Assembly (NCBI GenBank): GCA_002452215.1 | Contig: DKCO01000046.1 | Coordinates: 21,609 to 85,608, forward strand | Reading direction: 5' to 3' | Source: Spirochaetales bacterium UBA6872 | Lineage (GTDB): Bacteria; Spirochaetota; Spirochaetia; Sphaerochaetales; Sphaerochaetaceae | Length of the DNA stretch: 64,000 bases | Part shown: piece by piece, positions 16,658 to 25,917 of the stretch | Layout: each line of letters begins with the position of its first letter | Numbering within the stretch: the stretch's first letter is position 1 | Position numbers and translations under genes: made by a program | Notes under the pieces: generated by a model | Told to the model about the DNA's origin: nothing | The model's database searches: none | Seen by the model: the letters and a program-made list of their open reading frames with translations, nothing else

Positions 16658-18241
16658 TTAATTATACTTACAAGCTGTAGGAACAACCAATTTTATATTG
16701 CTGTTCACTACTTCTTTGATTCCAAGGCCATTTCTCCATACAGCAATGAGCTGAGGTTGATACATTCCATATCCATAAGCATTCTCTTTTATATATTCAT
16801 GGACTTTATCGATATTTTCAGGTGTAAATCCTTCTACTGTGGATGCATCTCTTATCATATCTGCAAGAACCATATCATGTCTGCTTGTAGCATCACCAGT
16901 TTTATAAGCTCTAGCATCGTATCTTGTGTTCCAATGGTTTGCTAATGTGATTCCACCAACTTGGTTGATGAACATATCATATTGGGTGCCATCAAGTCTG
17001 ATTGCTGTCAAAAGAGCCATTTGTACCAAGTTGAGCTTCACATTGATTCCAACAGCTGCACAACAATTCTGGATTATCTCAGAAACTGTTTTAGTTGTAG
17101 AAGAAGCCAAAAGTACCAATTCTTCTCCGTTATAATTCGATTTAGAGAGGCACTCTTTAGCCTTTTCTATGTTATAAGGATAATACTCCTCATCTAGCCA
17201 TTTCTTTAAATAACCTATTGCGAATGTAGAAGCAGAGTCATGCATCTCCTCTCCATAGCCTTCCAAAACAGCATTGATCATCAACTGATTATCAAGAGCA
17301 TAACAGATTGCTTGTCTAAGATATTTGTCTTCTGCGACTATTCTATTAGATGCTCCAGAGAAAAACATTTGCATACCATTTCGCGATTTGCCTTTTTGTA
17401 AGGTATATTCAGGCACATCCTCAAATTGTACTGCTGTGGAAGGTTGGAACTCCATTGCAAAATCAACAACACCAGTCTCTAATGCAATTCCGAGCTGAGC
17501 TGCCTCTGGAATTGTATGAACAGTACACTTATCGACATTTGCATGCAATTGAGGAGGAAGAAGCTCTTCTTTTTGCCAATAGTCAGATCTCTTTGTAAAC
17601 TCGCAAGTAGAACCAGATGTAAATGCTGTTACCTTATATGGAGAAGTTGTGATGCAACTGTTCACAAAGTCATCTCCCTGTGATTCATAAGCAACTTGGC
17701 TTACAGCAAATGTATCTGTCATAAATGTCTCGAACACTCCGACAAGAGAATTATTGAATACAACTTTAAAAGAATAATCAGATGTAATTTCAACAGACTC
17801 AACATACTTGAAATTTGGCTTTAATGCTCTCTTTTTTGCCTCGTTTACAAACCATGCGATATCGGATGATGTAATCTCGTTTCCGGCAGAGTCTTTGATA
17901 TAATCATAGATAGTAACATCATATGTCATGCCGTTATCTGCTGTATTCCACTCCTTTGCAATCCAAGGAACCAACTCATTATCCTCATTCAGATAGCCCA
18001 ATGATTCATAGACAATTGTTGACCATGTTGTAAGATTGTTTCCAACATTGGACCTAAAAGGTGATAAAGTATCCCAGCCTGTTGCAAGTCCAACATTTAT
18101 CTCTATAGGCTTATTTGCATTTGCAACATCGTGCTTTGTTTCAACTGAACCATTATCTCCTTTTGAACATCCAATCATCATAAATGACGATAACAAAAGA
18201 ATGATTAAAACTGATATATTACGCAATCCTCTTTGTTTCAT
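16658..18241 (-). CDS. Solute-binding lipoprotein, SBP_bac_5 (OppA/DppA) family
   Basis: The protein has 527 residues, a lipoprotein signal peptide with lipobox 'MMIGC' (Cys25), and the SBP_bac_5 pattern early on: 'DTLSPFRSNVGNNLTTWSTIVYESLGYLNEDNELVPWIAKEW'-like order of elements (product segment, then the 'W.....GMTYDVTIYDYIKDSAG' strand). It would capture the substrate and deliver it to the Opp-type permease. The context of sulfatases and GH3 suggests a sulfated oligosaccharide. AAGGAGAG precedes the ATG. A 21-bp ROK-type site (18257-18277) lies just upstream and probably controls this six-gene operon. Confidence 0.9.
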   Translation of the reverse strand: MKQRGLRNISVLIILLLSSFMMIGCSKGDNGSVETKHDVANANKPIEINVGLATGWDTLSPFRSNVGNNLTTWSTIVYESLGYLNEDNELVPWIAKEWNTADNGMTYDVTIYDYIKDSAGNEITSSDIAWFVNEAKKRALKPNFKYVESVEITSDYSFKVVFNNSLVGVFETFMTDTFAVSQVAYESQGDDFVNSCITTSPYKVTAFTSGSTCEFTKRSDYWQKEELLPPQLHANVDKCTVHTIPEAAQLGIALETGVVDFAMEFQPSTAVQFEDVPEYTLQKGKSRNGMQMFFSGASNRIVAEDKYLRQAICYALDNQLMINAVLEGYGEEMHDSASTFAIGYLKKWLDEEYYPYNIEKAKECLSKSNYNGEELVLLASSTTKTVSEIIQNCCAAVGINVKLNLVQMALLTAIRLDGTQYDMFINQVGGITLANHWNTRYDARAYKTGDATSRHDMVLADMIRDASTVEGFTPENIDKVHEYIKENAYGYGMYQPQLIAVWRNGLGIKEVVNSNIKLVVPTACKYN

Positions 18242-18256
18242 AAAACTCTCCTTTTA

Positions 18257-18277
18257 TTAATTATTTAAATAAATTAA
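18257..18277. promoter_or_regulatory. Candidate ROK-repressor site upstream of the binding-protein operon
   Basis: This is a 21-bp imperfect palindrome with TTAATTA at one end and ATTAA at the other and a central A, the same length and ends as the perfect site at 23908-23928. It is centred ~25 bp before the start codon at 18241. The surroundings are AT-rich, so chance similarity is a real risk. Confidence 0.5.
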
Positions 18278-18354
18278 ATAATATTACTTATTATGTTATC
18301 AGAGAATTATAAGAATGCAAGGATTTTTTAATTCTTTTAAATAATTAAACAGAA

Positions 18355-18383
18355 AGAGACACCCGGGAATAAGTGTCTCTTTT
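18355..18383 (-). terminator. Terminator between the sulfatase/GH3/pgi operon and the transporter operon
   Basis: AGAGACAC (18355-18362) and GTGTCTCT (18373-18380) form a perfect 8-bp stem with a 10-nt loop and T-rich tails on both strands. It separates two operons read in the same direction. Confidence 0.8.
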
Positions 18384-18413
18384 ATGAATAAGAAAAATCA
18401 ATCTTGGATTTTT

Positions 18414-20045
18414 CTATGTCTTAATCTTTTTACGCTCATCATTTATCAGCTTATTAAGTCCTAATCCACCCAATCCCTCTTGATATTGATCCATGATGTC
18501 TTCTTGTACATGCACAGGGAAATTGGATATCATCTCTACCACTTGCTTGTATCTAACTCTATTATCCAGCTTCCTCGGAACAACATCGCATGTCTTTTGA
18601 TACCAATCCAGCATTTGGAACTTGAATTCCATAATATCCTGCTTGTAAATCGGATTTGCAATCTCATTTTTCTCTTCCAGAGGATCATTCTCAAGATCAT
18701 AGAACTCATCAGCTCCGTTTGCTCGCTTAATGTATTTGAATCTATTGTTTCTTATCATTGTCCCTTTTATATGGGCATTAGCATCTCTTTGAGCATCCTG
18801 CTTTGGCCAATAATCGCTATATTCTGGGATAAAACCACTTTTGCCACAAACGCCATGATATTCATCTGCTTGTATCTCATATGGCATTCGCCCACCTTCA
18901 GAAAACACAAACATACGATTCTCAACATTTCGGTTCTCTACTATTGGTCTGACAGAAATACCAAAATTGTCATGATCGCTTTCAACATTTGCATAATCCA
19001 TCACAGTCGTATAAAAATCGACAAGCTCAACAAAAGAAGATGTAATACCAGGATCAACTTTGCAACCTTTTGGAGGTTTTATTAGAAAAGGAACTCTTGT
19101 AAGACAGTCTTCAAATGTATTCTGACTTTTTTCAACAAGGTTATAATCCCCAGCAAAATCCCCATGATCAGAAAGAAATACAATCAAAGAATCATCATAA
19201 GCTCCATTTGCTTTAAGACCTTCACAAAGCCGTTTGAACTGGTCATCGATTTTCGCACACATCCCTAAGTATGTTGCCCGAATTTCATTCCAATCCTCTT
19301 CGCTTAACAGGCTTGTTTTCATTCTCTTTCTCAATTCGTCTTGCATCAAGGCCTTATTTGTACCGATTGATGCTCTTTTTGGAAGCTTTGAACGGTCTAT
19401 CATGGAATGATAAGGCTCTTCCACATTATAAGGACAATGTGGATACATCAAGCCAAGAAATGCAACGACAGGTTTCCCATCATGTGCTTCTCCCATTATT
19501 CGTATGCACTCATCTACAACAGCATCATCCGAACTATAGCATTGTCCGCTTGTATCAGTAGAAAGTTCTCCTCTGTAATGTGAATAATAAAACTTTTCTC
19601 CCTTTTCCCCTCGAATGTTCGGATTTAATGGTATTCCATGGTCAGCAATACGTACTTTAGGATTCTCACGGCCAGAATAGATTTCATCAGCCTGAGATTC
19701 CAACAAGTCTGGCACCTGCCCCGCCATGAAATCATTCCTGTCATTCATCCATACATAATATCCAGCTCTTTTAAGCTCAGAAAAAATAGTAGAGTCATTC
19801 TCATGTAGAAGATATTGCATTGTTCTATGCCCATTCACATGAGGATACAACCCAGTGAGAAAAGAGCATCGTGATGGACAACAAACAGGATTCTGGCAAT
19901 ATGCATTTGAAAATGATACAGCTTCTTCCTTTGCAAATCGATCAATAAAAGGAGTATGTGCAGCAGGATTAATTCCCATATGCCCCATAGTATCCCATCG
20001 CATCTCATCCGGATTGAATATTATTATGTTTGGGCGTTTTTTCAT
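18414..20045 (-). CDS. Type I (formylglycine) sulfatase, cytoplasmic
   Basis: The 543-residue protein begins 'RPNIIIFNPDEMRWDTMGHMG', with metal-binding Asp at the end of the first strand. It carries the active-site motif 'VCCPSRCSFLTGLYPH' (catalytic Cys55 in C-C-P-S-R). A second metal-binding segment is 'VFLSDHGDFAGDYNLVEK'. There is no signal peptide. It overlaps the GH3 gene by 4 nt (ATGA) and has GAGGAG before its start, so translation is coupled. Substrate position cannot be read from sequence alone; the gene is the last of the pgi-GH3-sulfatase operon. Confidence 0.9.
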   Translation of the reverse strand: MKKRPNIIIFNPDEMRWDTMGHMGINPAAHTPFIDRFAKEEAVSFSNAYCQNPVCCPSRCSFLTGLYPHVNGHRTMQYLLHENDSTIFSELKRAGYYVWMNDRNDFMAGQVPDLLESQADEIYSGRENPKVRIADHGIPLNPNIRGEKGEKFYYSHYRGELSTDTSGQCYSSDDAVVDECIRIMGEAHDGKPVVAFLGLMYPHCPYNVEEPYHSMIDRSKLPKRASIGTNKALMQDELRKRMKTSLLSEEDWNEIRATYLGMCAKIDDQFKRLCEGLKANGAYDDSLIVFLSDHGDFAGDYNLVEKSQNTFEDCLTRVPFLIKPPKGCKVDPGITSSFVELVDFYTTVMDYANVESDHDNFGISVRPIVENRNVENRMFVFSEGGRMPYEIQADEYHGVCGKSGFIPEYSDYWPKQDAQRDANAHIKGTMIRNNRFKYIKRANGADEFYDLENDPLEEKNEIANPIYKQDIMEFKFQMLDWYQKTCDVVPRKLDNRVRYKQVVEMISNFPVHVQEDIMDQYQEGLGGLGLNKLINDERKKIKT

Positions 20046-22468
20046 ATTCGCTCCTCATCAACCTGGCATGTATACACTCTTCTGTTTTTTACATTTTTCT
20101 TTTCACCTATTATTTCAATGCTCTCTTCTATCTGAAAATCCTTGCATTTATTGCCAATCTTTATTTGCAATTTACCTGGTTCAACAACAAAATTCATATT
20201 CTCGTCATAATATCCAAGCTGTCTCATAGAAAGATGAAATACAATCTTTCTGCATTCTCCTGGCATAAGAGAAACTCTTTTGAATCCTCTTAGAGATAGG
20301 ACTGGTCTTACTACCCCAGTTCCTGAAAAAGATGTATATAGCTGAACAACCTCGTCTCCTTCCCTATCTCCGATATTCCTAACTATACATGAGACATCTA
20401 CATCGCCATCTGCTTCCACTTGTTTCTTGTCTACAGAGAAATTGCCAATCTCGAAATCTGTATACGAAAGTCCAAAGCCGAAGTAATACAGAGGCGAATC
20501 ATCGTCATCGACATAGCCTCCTTTGAAAATCCCACTCGCTTTTGGATGTTCATAGCCGGAGCCGAAATGATGATTATAATAAACTGGGATTTGGCCAACA
20601 GATCTTGGAATAGTCATTGTAAGCTTTCCGCCAGGATTCGAAGAACCATCAATTACATCTGCAATTGCCTTGCCAGCATATTGCCCTGGCATAAATGCCT
20701 GAATTATCGCACTTGATTTTTCCTGAGCATAATTTACGCTAAATACTTGAGGTCCATAGAGAACAACAATTACTGGTTTACCTGTTTCGCAAAGCCTCTC
20801 AAGAAGCTCTTCTTGAACTCCAGGCAAGTCCAAGTTTGACCTGTCTATTCCTTCTCCGCCTGTAACGCCTGTCCAACCGCAATTGCCACCGCAAGCGTAT
20901 ACAACAACATCTGCCTTTAAAGCATTTTCAATTGCCTCAGGAAAACCAGATTTGTCTTTTTCTGTTATCTTGCACCCTTCTGAATATGTTATTTGGTATC
21001 GTTCAGCTAAAACTTCCCTCAACGACTTTGCATCCATATCTCGAAGAATGGAATTCATATCAGATAGACCTTTTCTCTGTTCCGGTGTAAAAACATTCAG
21101 CATTTGAACAAAGATATTAGGAGAACTCGATTTCTTTTTCTCATCAGCAATGTCAGCAATTCCTCCAATGGATGTGGCCTCTCCTTTAATTCCAGCCTCC
21201 ATCATCTCGATATATGCTGGATATGTATAACCAGATACAGGATATCGAAGAGAGTCAGCATGTGGCCCAATGACAGCAATCTTCATGCCATTTTTCAAAG
21301 GAAGGACACCATCATTCTTTAATAGAACAAGCGAATCAGCAGCTATCTTCTCTGAGAGTTTTCTCTTCTTATTATTGCTCATATTCGTTTTGACAGAAGA
21401 TACATCACAATATGGATTCTCGAAGAGACCACATTTAAACTTTATTCTCAAGACTCTTCGCACTGATTCATCTATGCACTTTTCTGATACGAATCCAGAT
21501 TCAACATACTTAGGCAATGCTGAAAACGCAGCACCAACTGGAATTTCCGTATCTGTTCCAGCTCGTTTTGCAATAGCACCTGCCTCTTCATAGCTTCTTC
21601 CTATCTTATAAGTATTGAATGTCCTTAGTACAGCAGCTCCATCTGATGTACAGACACCTTTGAACCCCATCTCATCTCGCAAAAGCTTTCCTATTATTTC
21701 GGGATTGTCTATAACAGGCAGCCCATCTATCTCCCCATAGTTGCACATCACGGAATCCAGATCAGAATCCTTCATAGCGGCTTCAAATGGAGTTGCAAAA
21801 TCCTCATATAGCTCCCGTTTTCCACAACGGAAGATTGAAGTATTCAATCCGCCTTGCGTAAATGCATATCCTAGGAAATGCTTTGCTATACAACTGACTT
21901 TTTTAGATTGCATTCCTTCAACATAGTTCTTGCCAAACTGTGAAATCAAATATGGATCCTCTCCATATGTCTCATATGTCCTACCCCATCTCGGGTCTCT
22001 TGCAACATCAATGACAGGACTCATTGCAGATGATATTCCTACTGATTTGCTCTCTTGGCCGATATTTTCAGCCATCTCCTTTGCCAGCTCTGGTTCCCAT
22101 GTGCATCCTAGATTGATTTGAGCTGGATACAATGTTCCCCCCTTGCCAGGATATCCACAAAGATTCTCGCTTTGAAATACAACGGGAATGCCAAGTCTTG
22201 TGTCCTCTACGAAATATCTTTGGACTTCATTCGAAATTTCAGCAATAAATACAGGATCAATTATGCCTACTGTAGAAAATTGTGTGAATCTTCCATGCCC
22301 ATTCGGGAAATTCTTCTTGAGCATCTCAATATCGACGCTTCCTTCTTTTATGAAAGATGTCGAAAGATTTCCACAAAGCTGTGCAACCTTTTCTTCCAGC
22401 GTCATACGAGAAAGCAGATCCTCAACGCGTTCCTCAATAGATTTACAAGGGTCTTTATAAACTTCCAT
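20042..22468 (-). CDS. Glycoside hydrolase family 3 (beta-glucosidase/beta-xylosidase-like), cytoplasmic
   Basis: The protein has 808 residues. The GH3 N-terminal barrel spans ~1-340 with 'KHFLGYAFTQGGLNTS' and the nucleophile Asp276 in 'GVCTSDGAAV' (SDG where many relatives have SDW). The C-terminal alpha/beta sandwich follows (~385-625), then a fibronectin-III-like domain (~690-790). It removes a non-reducing-end sugar from beta-linked oligosaccharides or their desulfated products. No signal peptide is seen, so it acts on imported material. It sits between pgi and a sulfatase in one operon; AAGGAGG precedes the ATG. Confidence 0.92.
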   Translation of the reverse strand: MEVYKDPCKSIEERVEDLLSRMTLEEKVAQLCGNLSTSFIKEGSVDIEMLKKNFPNGHGRFTQFSTVGIIDPVFIAEISNEVQRYFVEDTRLGIPVVFQSENLCGYPGKGGTLYPAQINLGCTWEPELAKEMAENIGQESKSVGISSAMSPVIDVARDPRWGRTYETYGEDPYLISQFGKNYVEGMQSKKVSCIAKHFLGYAFTQGGLNTSIFRCGKRELYEDFATPFEAAMKDSDLDSVMCNYGEIDGLPVIDNPEIIGKLLRDEMGFKGVCTSDGAAVLRTFNTYKIGRSYEEAGAIAKRAGTDTEIPVGAAFSALPKYVESGFVSEKCIDESVRRVLRIKFKCGLFENPYCDVSSVKTNMSNNKKRKLSEKIAADSLVLLKNDGVLPLKNGMKIAVIGPHADSLRYPVSGYTYPAYIEMMEAGIKGEATSIGGIADIADEKKKSSSPNIFVQMLNVFTPEQRKGLSDMNSILRDMDAKSLREVLAERYQITYSEGCKITEKDKSGFPEAIENALKADVVVYACGGNCGWTGVTGGEGIDRSNLDLPGVQEELLERLCETGKPVIVVLYGPQVFSVNYAQEKSSAIIQAFMPGQYAGKAIADVIDGSSNPGGKLTMTIPRSVGQIPVYYNHHFGSGYEHPKASGIFKGGYVDDDDSPLYYFGFGLSYTDFEIGNFSVDKKQVEADGDVDVSCIVRNIGDREGDEVVQLYTSFSGTGVVRPVLSLRGFKRVSLMPGECRKIVFHLSMRQLGYYDENMNFVVEPGKLQIKIGNKCKDFQIEESIEIIGEKKNVKNRRVYTCQVDEERI

Positions 22469-22480
22469 AATAATCCTCCT

Positions 22481-23743
22481 TTATTTTCCAAGAAGCTTGA
22501 ACATATCGCATTTGTATGCTTCAACACCATTTTGATCAAAAGGATTTACTCCTGTTATGTTGCAAGAAATGTAACAAGCAAATTGAAAGAAATAGAACAA
22601 CTGACCAAAATAATACTCATTAATTTCAGGTACATTAATGATAAGGGTCGGAAATCTTCTAGAATGAGCATTCAAAGTTGCTTTATACGCTGCTTTGTTT
22701 ATTTGCCATAAATCCTTACCATTCAAATATGAAAACCCATCAGCTATATCCTCTTTCAATACATAAGAGGAATCCTGTTTCCCAACATCGAGGAATGTTT
22801 CGAAGAGCATTGGAGTGCCATCTTGTACAAATTGTCCAAGCGAATGAAGATCTTCACTATATTGCACATCCATAGGCAAAAGTCCTTTATCATCCTTACC
22901 CTCTGATTCTCCGAACAACTGCTTCCACCATTTTGCAAAACGAAAAAAGCGTGGCTCGAAATAGGCTAGCAATTCCACATACTTGCCTCTTTCATGCAAA
23001 AGAGTCCTTATTGTCGCATATTGCAATGCCTTATTATCTCTCCCCTTCTCTTCAAAAAGCTCGCTTCGTATATTTTTTGCCCCATCTACCATTTTCCGTA
23101 TATCAAGACCTGCTACAGCCAATGGGAAAAGTCCAACTGGGGAAAGAGCTGTATAACGTCCTCCTATATCAGATGGGAAAGGAAGTGCTGTATATCCTTG
23201 CTCCTGAGCAAGCTTCCATGCATAAGTATTCTCAGAGAATGTGACAAATACATGTGACTTATAACTATCGCCATATCGTTTGGATAAATAATCTCGCATT
23301 ATGCGAAAACCTACACCTGGCTCAAGAGTTTCAAAATTTTTCGCAATACAATCAATATAAATATTTTTCTTATTATCAAGCTTGACTAAAGTCTTGTAGA
23401 CAGAATCTGCCGAAATATTATTGCCAATCCAAAATAACTCAATTCCGTTTTTACTGCCAATAGCTTCATATACCGCTCTTGCAGCTTGATTCGAGCCACC
23501 TATTCCGATAACAACAAAAGCATCTGCATCCTTTTGTATTCTTCCTGCAAGTTCTTTGTATTTCTCAATCCACTTGTCAGATCCCCACTCATCTACATCA
23601 AGCCAACCAAGACTATCTCTATACTGAGACTCCTCACTTTGCACTTTTTCCAAAGAGCATACATTTTTCGATATGAAACTATCAATTTCATCCGTTCCAA
23701 TTAAATTTGAATTATCTATATAAGAAAATACAAGATTATCCAC
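22481..23743 (-). CDS. pgi: Glucose-6-phosphate isomerase
   Basis: The 420-residue protein has the PGI motifs 'FVVIGIGGSNQAARAVYEAI', 'ALPFPSDIGGRYTALSPVGL' (PGI signature region), and 'NPFDQNGVEAYK' near the C-terminus. It interconverts glucose-6-phosphate and fructose-6-phosphate. The length fits the shorter bacterial type. The start is a GTG at 23743 with GGAGAG nine bases upstream. It is the first gene of an operon with GH3 and a sulfatase, downstream of a ROK-type site, so it may be an inducible isozyme serving glucose (or another aldose-6-phosphate) released from the glycan. Confidence 0.9.
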   Translation of the reverse strand: MDNLVFSYIDNSNLIGTDEIDSFISKNVCSLEKVQSEESQYRDSLGWLDVDEWGSDKWIEKYKELAGRIQKDADAFVVIGIGGSNQAARAVYEAIGSKNGIELFWIGNNISADSVYKTLVKLDNKKNIYIDCIAKNFETLEPGVGFRIMRDYLSKRYGDSYKSHVFVTFSENTYAWKLAQEQGYTALPFPSDIGGRYTALSPVGLFPLAVAGLDIRKMVDGAKNIRSELFEEKGRDNKALQYATIRTLLHERGKYVELLAYFEPRFFRFAKWWKQLFGESEGKDDKGLLPMDVQYSEDLHSLGQFVQDGTPMLFETFLDVGKQDSSYVLKEDIADGFSYLNGKDLWQINKAAYKATLNAHSRRFPTLIINVPEINEYYFGQLFYFFQFACYISCNITGVNPFDQNGVEAYKCDMFKLLGK

Positions 23744-23767
23744 CGAAAGAACTCTCCAAAGTAAAAA

Positions 23768-23788
23768 TTAATTAATTAATTTAATTAT
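23768..23788. promoter_or_regulatory. Candidate ROK-repressor site at the pgi promoter
   Basis: A 21-bp element starting TTAATTA and ending TTTAATTAT aligns with the perfect palindrome at 23908-23928 and lies 25 bp before the pgi start codon. It is embedded in a run of TTAA repeats, which lowers confidence. Confidence 0.5.
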
Positions 23789-23907
23789 TATATTAAAGTG
23801 CTTTTTTATTTTTTCAAGCAAAATCAATTCAATTCGTAAAAAGATTTAAATCTTATCGTCATTGCAAATAAAACATTGCAAATATATGAAAAAGATATAT
23901 CCTATAT

Positions 23908-23928
23908 TTAATTAAACAGTTTAATTAA
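23908..23928. promoter_or_regulatory. Palindromic ROK-type operator before the divergent sulfatase
   Basis: TTAATTAAAC (23908-23917) and GTTTAATTAA (23919-23928) are exact reverse complements around a single A. The size and style match known NagC/XylR-family (ROK) operators. It ends 13 bp before the sulfatase ATG at 23942 and overlaps the likely transcription start. Confidence 0.65.
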
Positions 23929-23941
23929 TAAAGGAAGGCTT

Positions 23942-25393
23942 ATGCAAACACCAAATATTCTCATGTTAGTAGCGGATGATCTCAATTATAATTCAATAGG
24001 ATGTTTTGGATGCCCTGTTGATGATATCACTCCAAATCTGGATAAGTTAGCACAGGAAGGCATTTGCATAGATAATGCACATGTAACAATAGCTGTCTGC
24101 CAACCCTCAAGAGAATGCCTCTTGACAGGACTATATCCGCATAAAAATGGTGCACCAGGCTTTATGCCTATATCAGATAAAGTTCCTACCCTGACTGCAA
24201 CACTAAAAGAAAATGGGTATTTCAATGGAATCATTGGAAAGCTTTCGCATGCTGCCCCAATTGAGAAATTTGCTTGGGATTATGCATCAAATATGATGGA
24301 ATCCTCTTCAAATTATGGCAGGAGTCCTGAATTGTATGGCTCAAGATCGTTGGAATTCTTGAAGATGGCAAAAGAACAAAACAAGCCATTCTTTCTAATG
24401 GCAAACACACATGATCCCCATAGGCCATTTGCTGGAAGCGACGATGAAGTAAACAAATTCTATGGATATCATATCTATGCAGAAAGATTCTATAAAAGCG
24501 ATGAGGCATGGGTTCCTCCTTTTCTTCCTGACTTGCCAGAAATAAGAAAAGAGCTTGCACAATACTATTCGTCAGTTCATAGATGCGACCAAGCCATTGG
24601 AGCTGTACTAAAATCATTAAAAGAAACTGGCTTAGAAGAAAACACACTAGTGATATTCATGTCAGACAATGGAATGGCCTTCCCTTTTGCCAAAGCAAAT
24701 TGCTATCTGAACTCAACAAAAACTCCTTTCATTGCGCGATGGCCACATCATATAGCTCCAAACACAAGGAACAAGAAAGATATGATAAACGGCGTTGATT
24801 TCACGCAAACAATACTTGATGCTTGCAACTTGAAAGGAACAATGGAAACAGATGGAGAAAGCTATTTGCCACTACTTCTTGGGAAATCGATCGAAAAAGA
24901 TGACAAGGTATATACGGAATTCAATCTTACATCAGCTTTCAATTCATACCCAATGCGATGTCTACAGACAAGAAAATATGGATATATATTCAATGCTTGG
25001 TCAGATGGCGAAAGAGAATTCAAAAACGAATCGCAATCAGGACTAACTTGGAAAGCAATGATATCCAATGCAAATAGCAATGATGAGATACGAGAGAGAT
25101 GCAACTTCTTCTCAAAAAGAACAAGAGAAGAATTCTATGATTTTGAGAAAGATCCAGATGCTTTGGTCAATCTAATCAATGAACCTGAATACCAGAATTT
25201 GATAAAGGAATTCAGAGAAGACCTCAAAGCGAAAATGGAAAAATACAAGGATCCTCTTCTGGACAAATATCATACATTAGCATATGACGAGAGAATCGAA
25301 GAATATAAAAACAAATTCTTCAAGAAAATGAAAACTGTCGGAAACGAAGCAATAAATTACAGAAATATAAAAAATCCATGGAAAGAAAAATAA
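23942..25393 (+). CDS. Type I sulfatase, heparan N-sulfatase (S1_8)-like
   Basis: The protein has 483 residues, no signal peptide, 'NILMLVADDLNYNSIGCFG' with the metal-binding Asp pair, and the active-site motif 'VCQPSRECLLTGLYPHKNG' (Cys53). The later segments 'ANTHDPHRPF' and 'VIFMSDNGMAFPFAKANCY' resemble the SGSH/S1_8 group that removes N-sulfate from glucosamine. That assignment is by remembered motif style, not by alignment. It is transcribed divergently from pgi with a perfect ROK-type palindrome next to its start, placing it in the same regulon. Confidence 0.88.
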   Translation: MQTPNILMLVADDLNYNSIGCFGCPVDDITPNLDKLAQEGICIDNAHVTIAVCQPSRECLLTGLYPHKNGAPGFMPISDKVPTLTATLKENGYFNGIIGKLSHAAPIEKFAWDYASNMMESSSNYGRSPELYGSRSLEFLKMAKEQNKPFFLMANTHDPHRPFAGSDDEVNKFYGYHIYAERFYKSDEAWVPPFLPDLPEIRKELAQYYSSVHRCDQAIGAVLKSLKETGLEENTLVIFMSDNGMAFPFAKANCYLNSTKTPFIARWPHHIAPNTRNKKDMINGVDFTQTILDACNLKGTMETDGESYLPLLLGKSIEKDDKVYTEFNLTSAFNSYPMRCLQTRKYGYIFNAWSDGEREFKNESQSGLTWKAMISNANSNDEIRERCNFFSKRTREEFYDFEKDPDALVNLINEPEYQNLIKEFREDLKAKMEKYKDPLLDKYHTLAYDERIEEYKNKFFKKMKTVGNEAINYRNIKNPWKEK

Positions 25394-25408
25394 AACTTGT
25401 ATTTTGAC

Positions 25409-25432
25409 GGGATGCTATATATCAAGCATCCC
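25409..25432. terminator. Bidirectional hairpin after the sulfatase
   Basis: GGGATGC (25409-25415) and GCATCCC (25426-25432) pair over a 10-nt loop between convergent genes; the right arm lies inside the last codons of the minus-strand membrane-protein gene. T-rich sequence follows only loosely. Confidence 0.5.
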
Positions 25433-25912
25433 AACATTGTATTTTTTCACAGGATATAGATAGAACTGCTGAATATTAAGAAGAATCTCTTTTGAGAATT
25501 TCAAGTAGATCTCATCTTTAGGTGGCCATTTCAATATCATATCAACATTCTGACCCTCTGTTCGTGTTTTTTCAGAGAAGATGATATAAATCGTCCCACA
25601 TCTCTTTCTATTTTTCCTATTTAGGATATTTGAGCCAATGATATTGATCTCTTTAATATCATTCCAAAAGAAATGTCTTCTTTCGAAGTTCAGAAACTTC
25701 AAAAATACTCCGTCCTTATTAATTACTACATATGAGCCATATCTATATACGATAATAAAAAATGGAATAGAAAGTGCAATAAAGATAAATGCCGATAAAA
25801 ACCTAGAAATAGTCAGAAGCGAAATCCCAATTATAATCAGAAAAACGGCATACACAGAGCCTAGGATAAAGAGATTTGCATTTACAAGATATTTGCTTTC
25901 TTTACTTGCCAT
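25415..25912 (-). CDS. Small membrane protein of unknown function, PH-like
   Basis: The protein has 165 residues. Two adjacent transmembrane helices lie at about 10-60 ('LFILGSVYAVFLIIIGISLL', 'FLSAFIFIALSIPFFIIVYR'), followed by a ~90-residue soluble beta-rich part ('YVVINKDGVFLKFLNFERRHFFWNDIKEINI'-type pattern). The latter resembles the bacterial PH-like domains that follow membrane hairpins. No catalytic motif is seen. It starts 5 bp after the ROK repressor gene and must be cotranscribed with it; a link to sugar sensing is conceivable but unsupported. Confidence 0.6.
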   Translation of the reverse strand: MASKESKYLVNANLFILGSVYAVFLIIIGISLLTISRFLSAFIFIALSIPFFIIVYRYGSYVVINKDGVFLKFLNFERRHFFWNDIKEINIIGSNILNRKNRKRCGTIYIIFSEKTRTEGQNVDMILKWPPKDEIYLKFSKEILLNIQQFYLYPVKKYNVGMLDI

Positions 25913-25917
25913 ATTTC

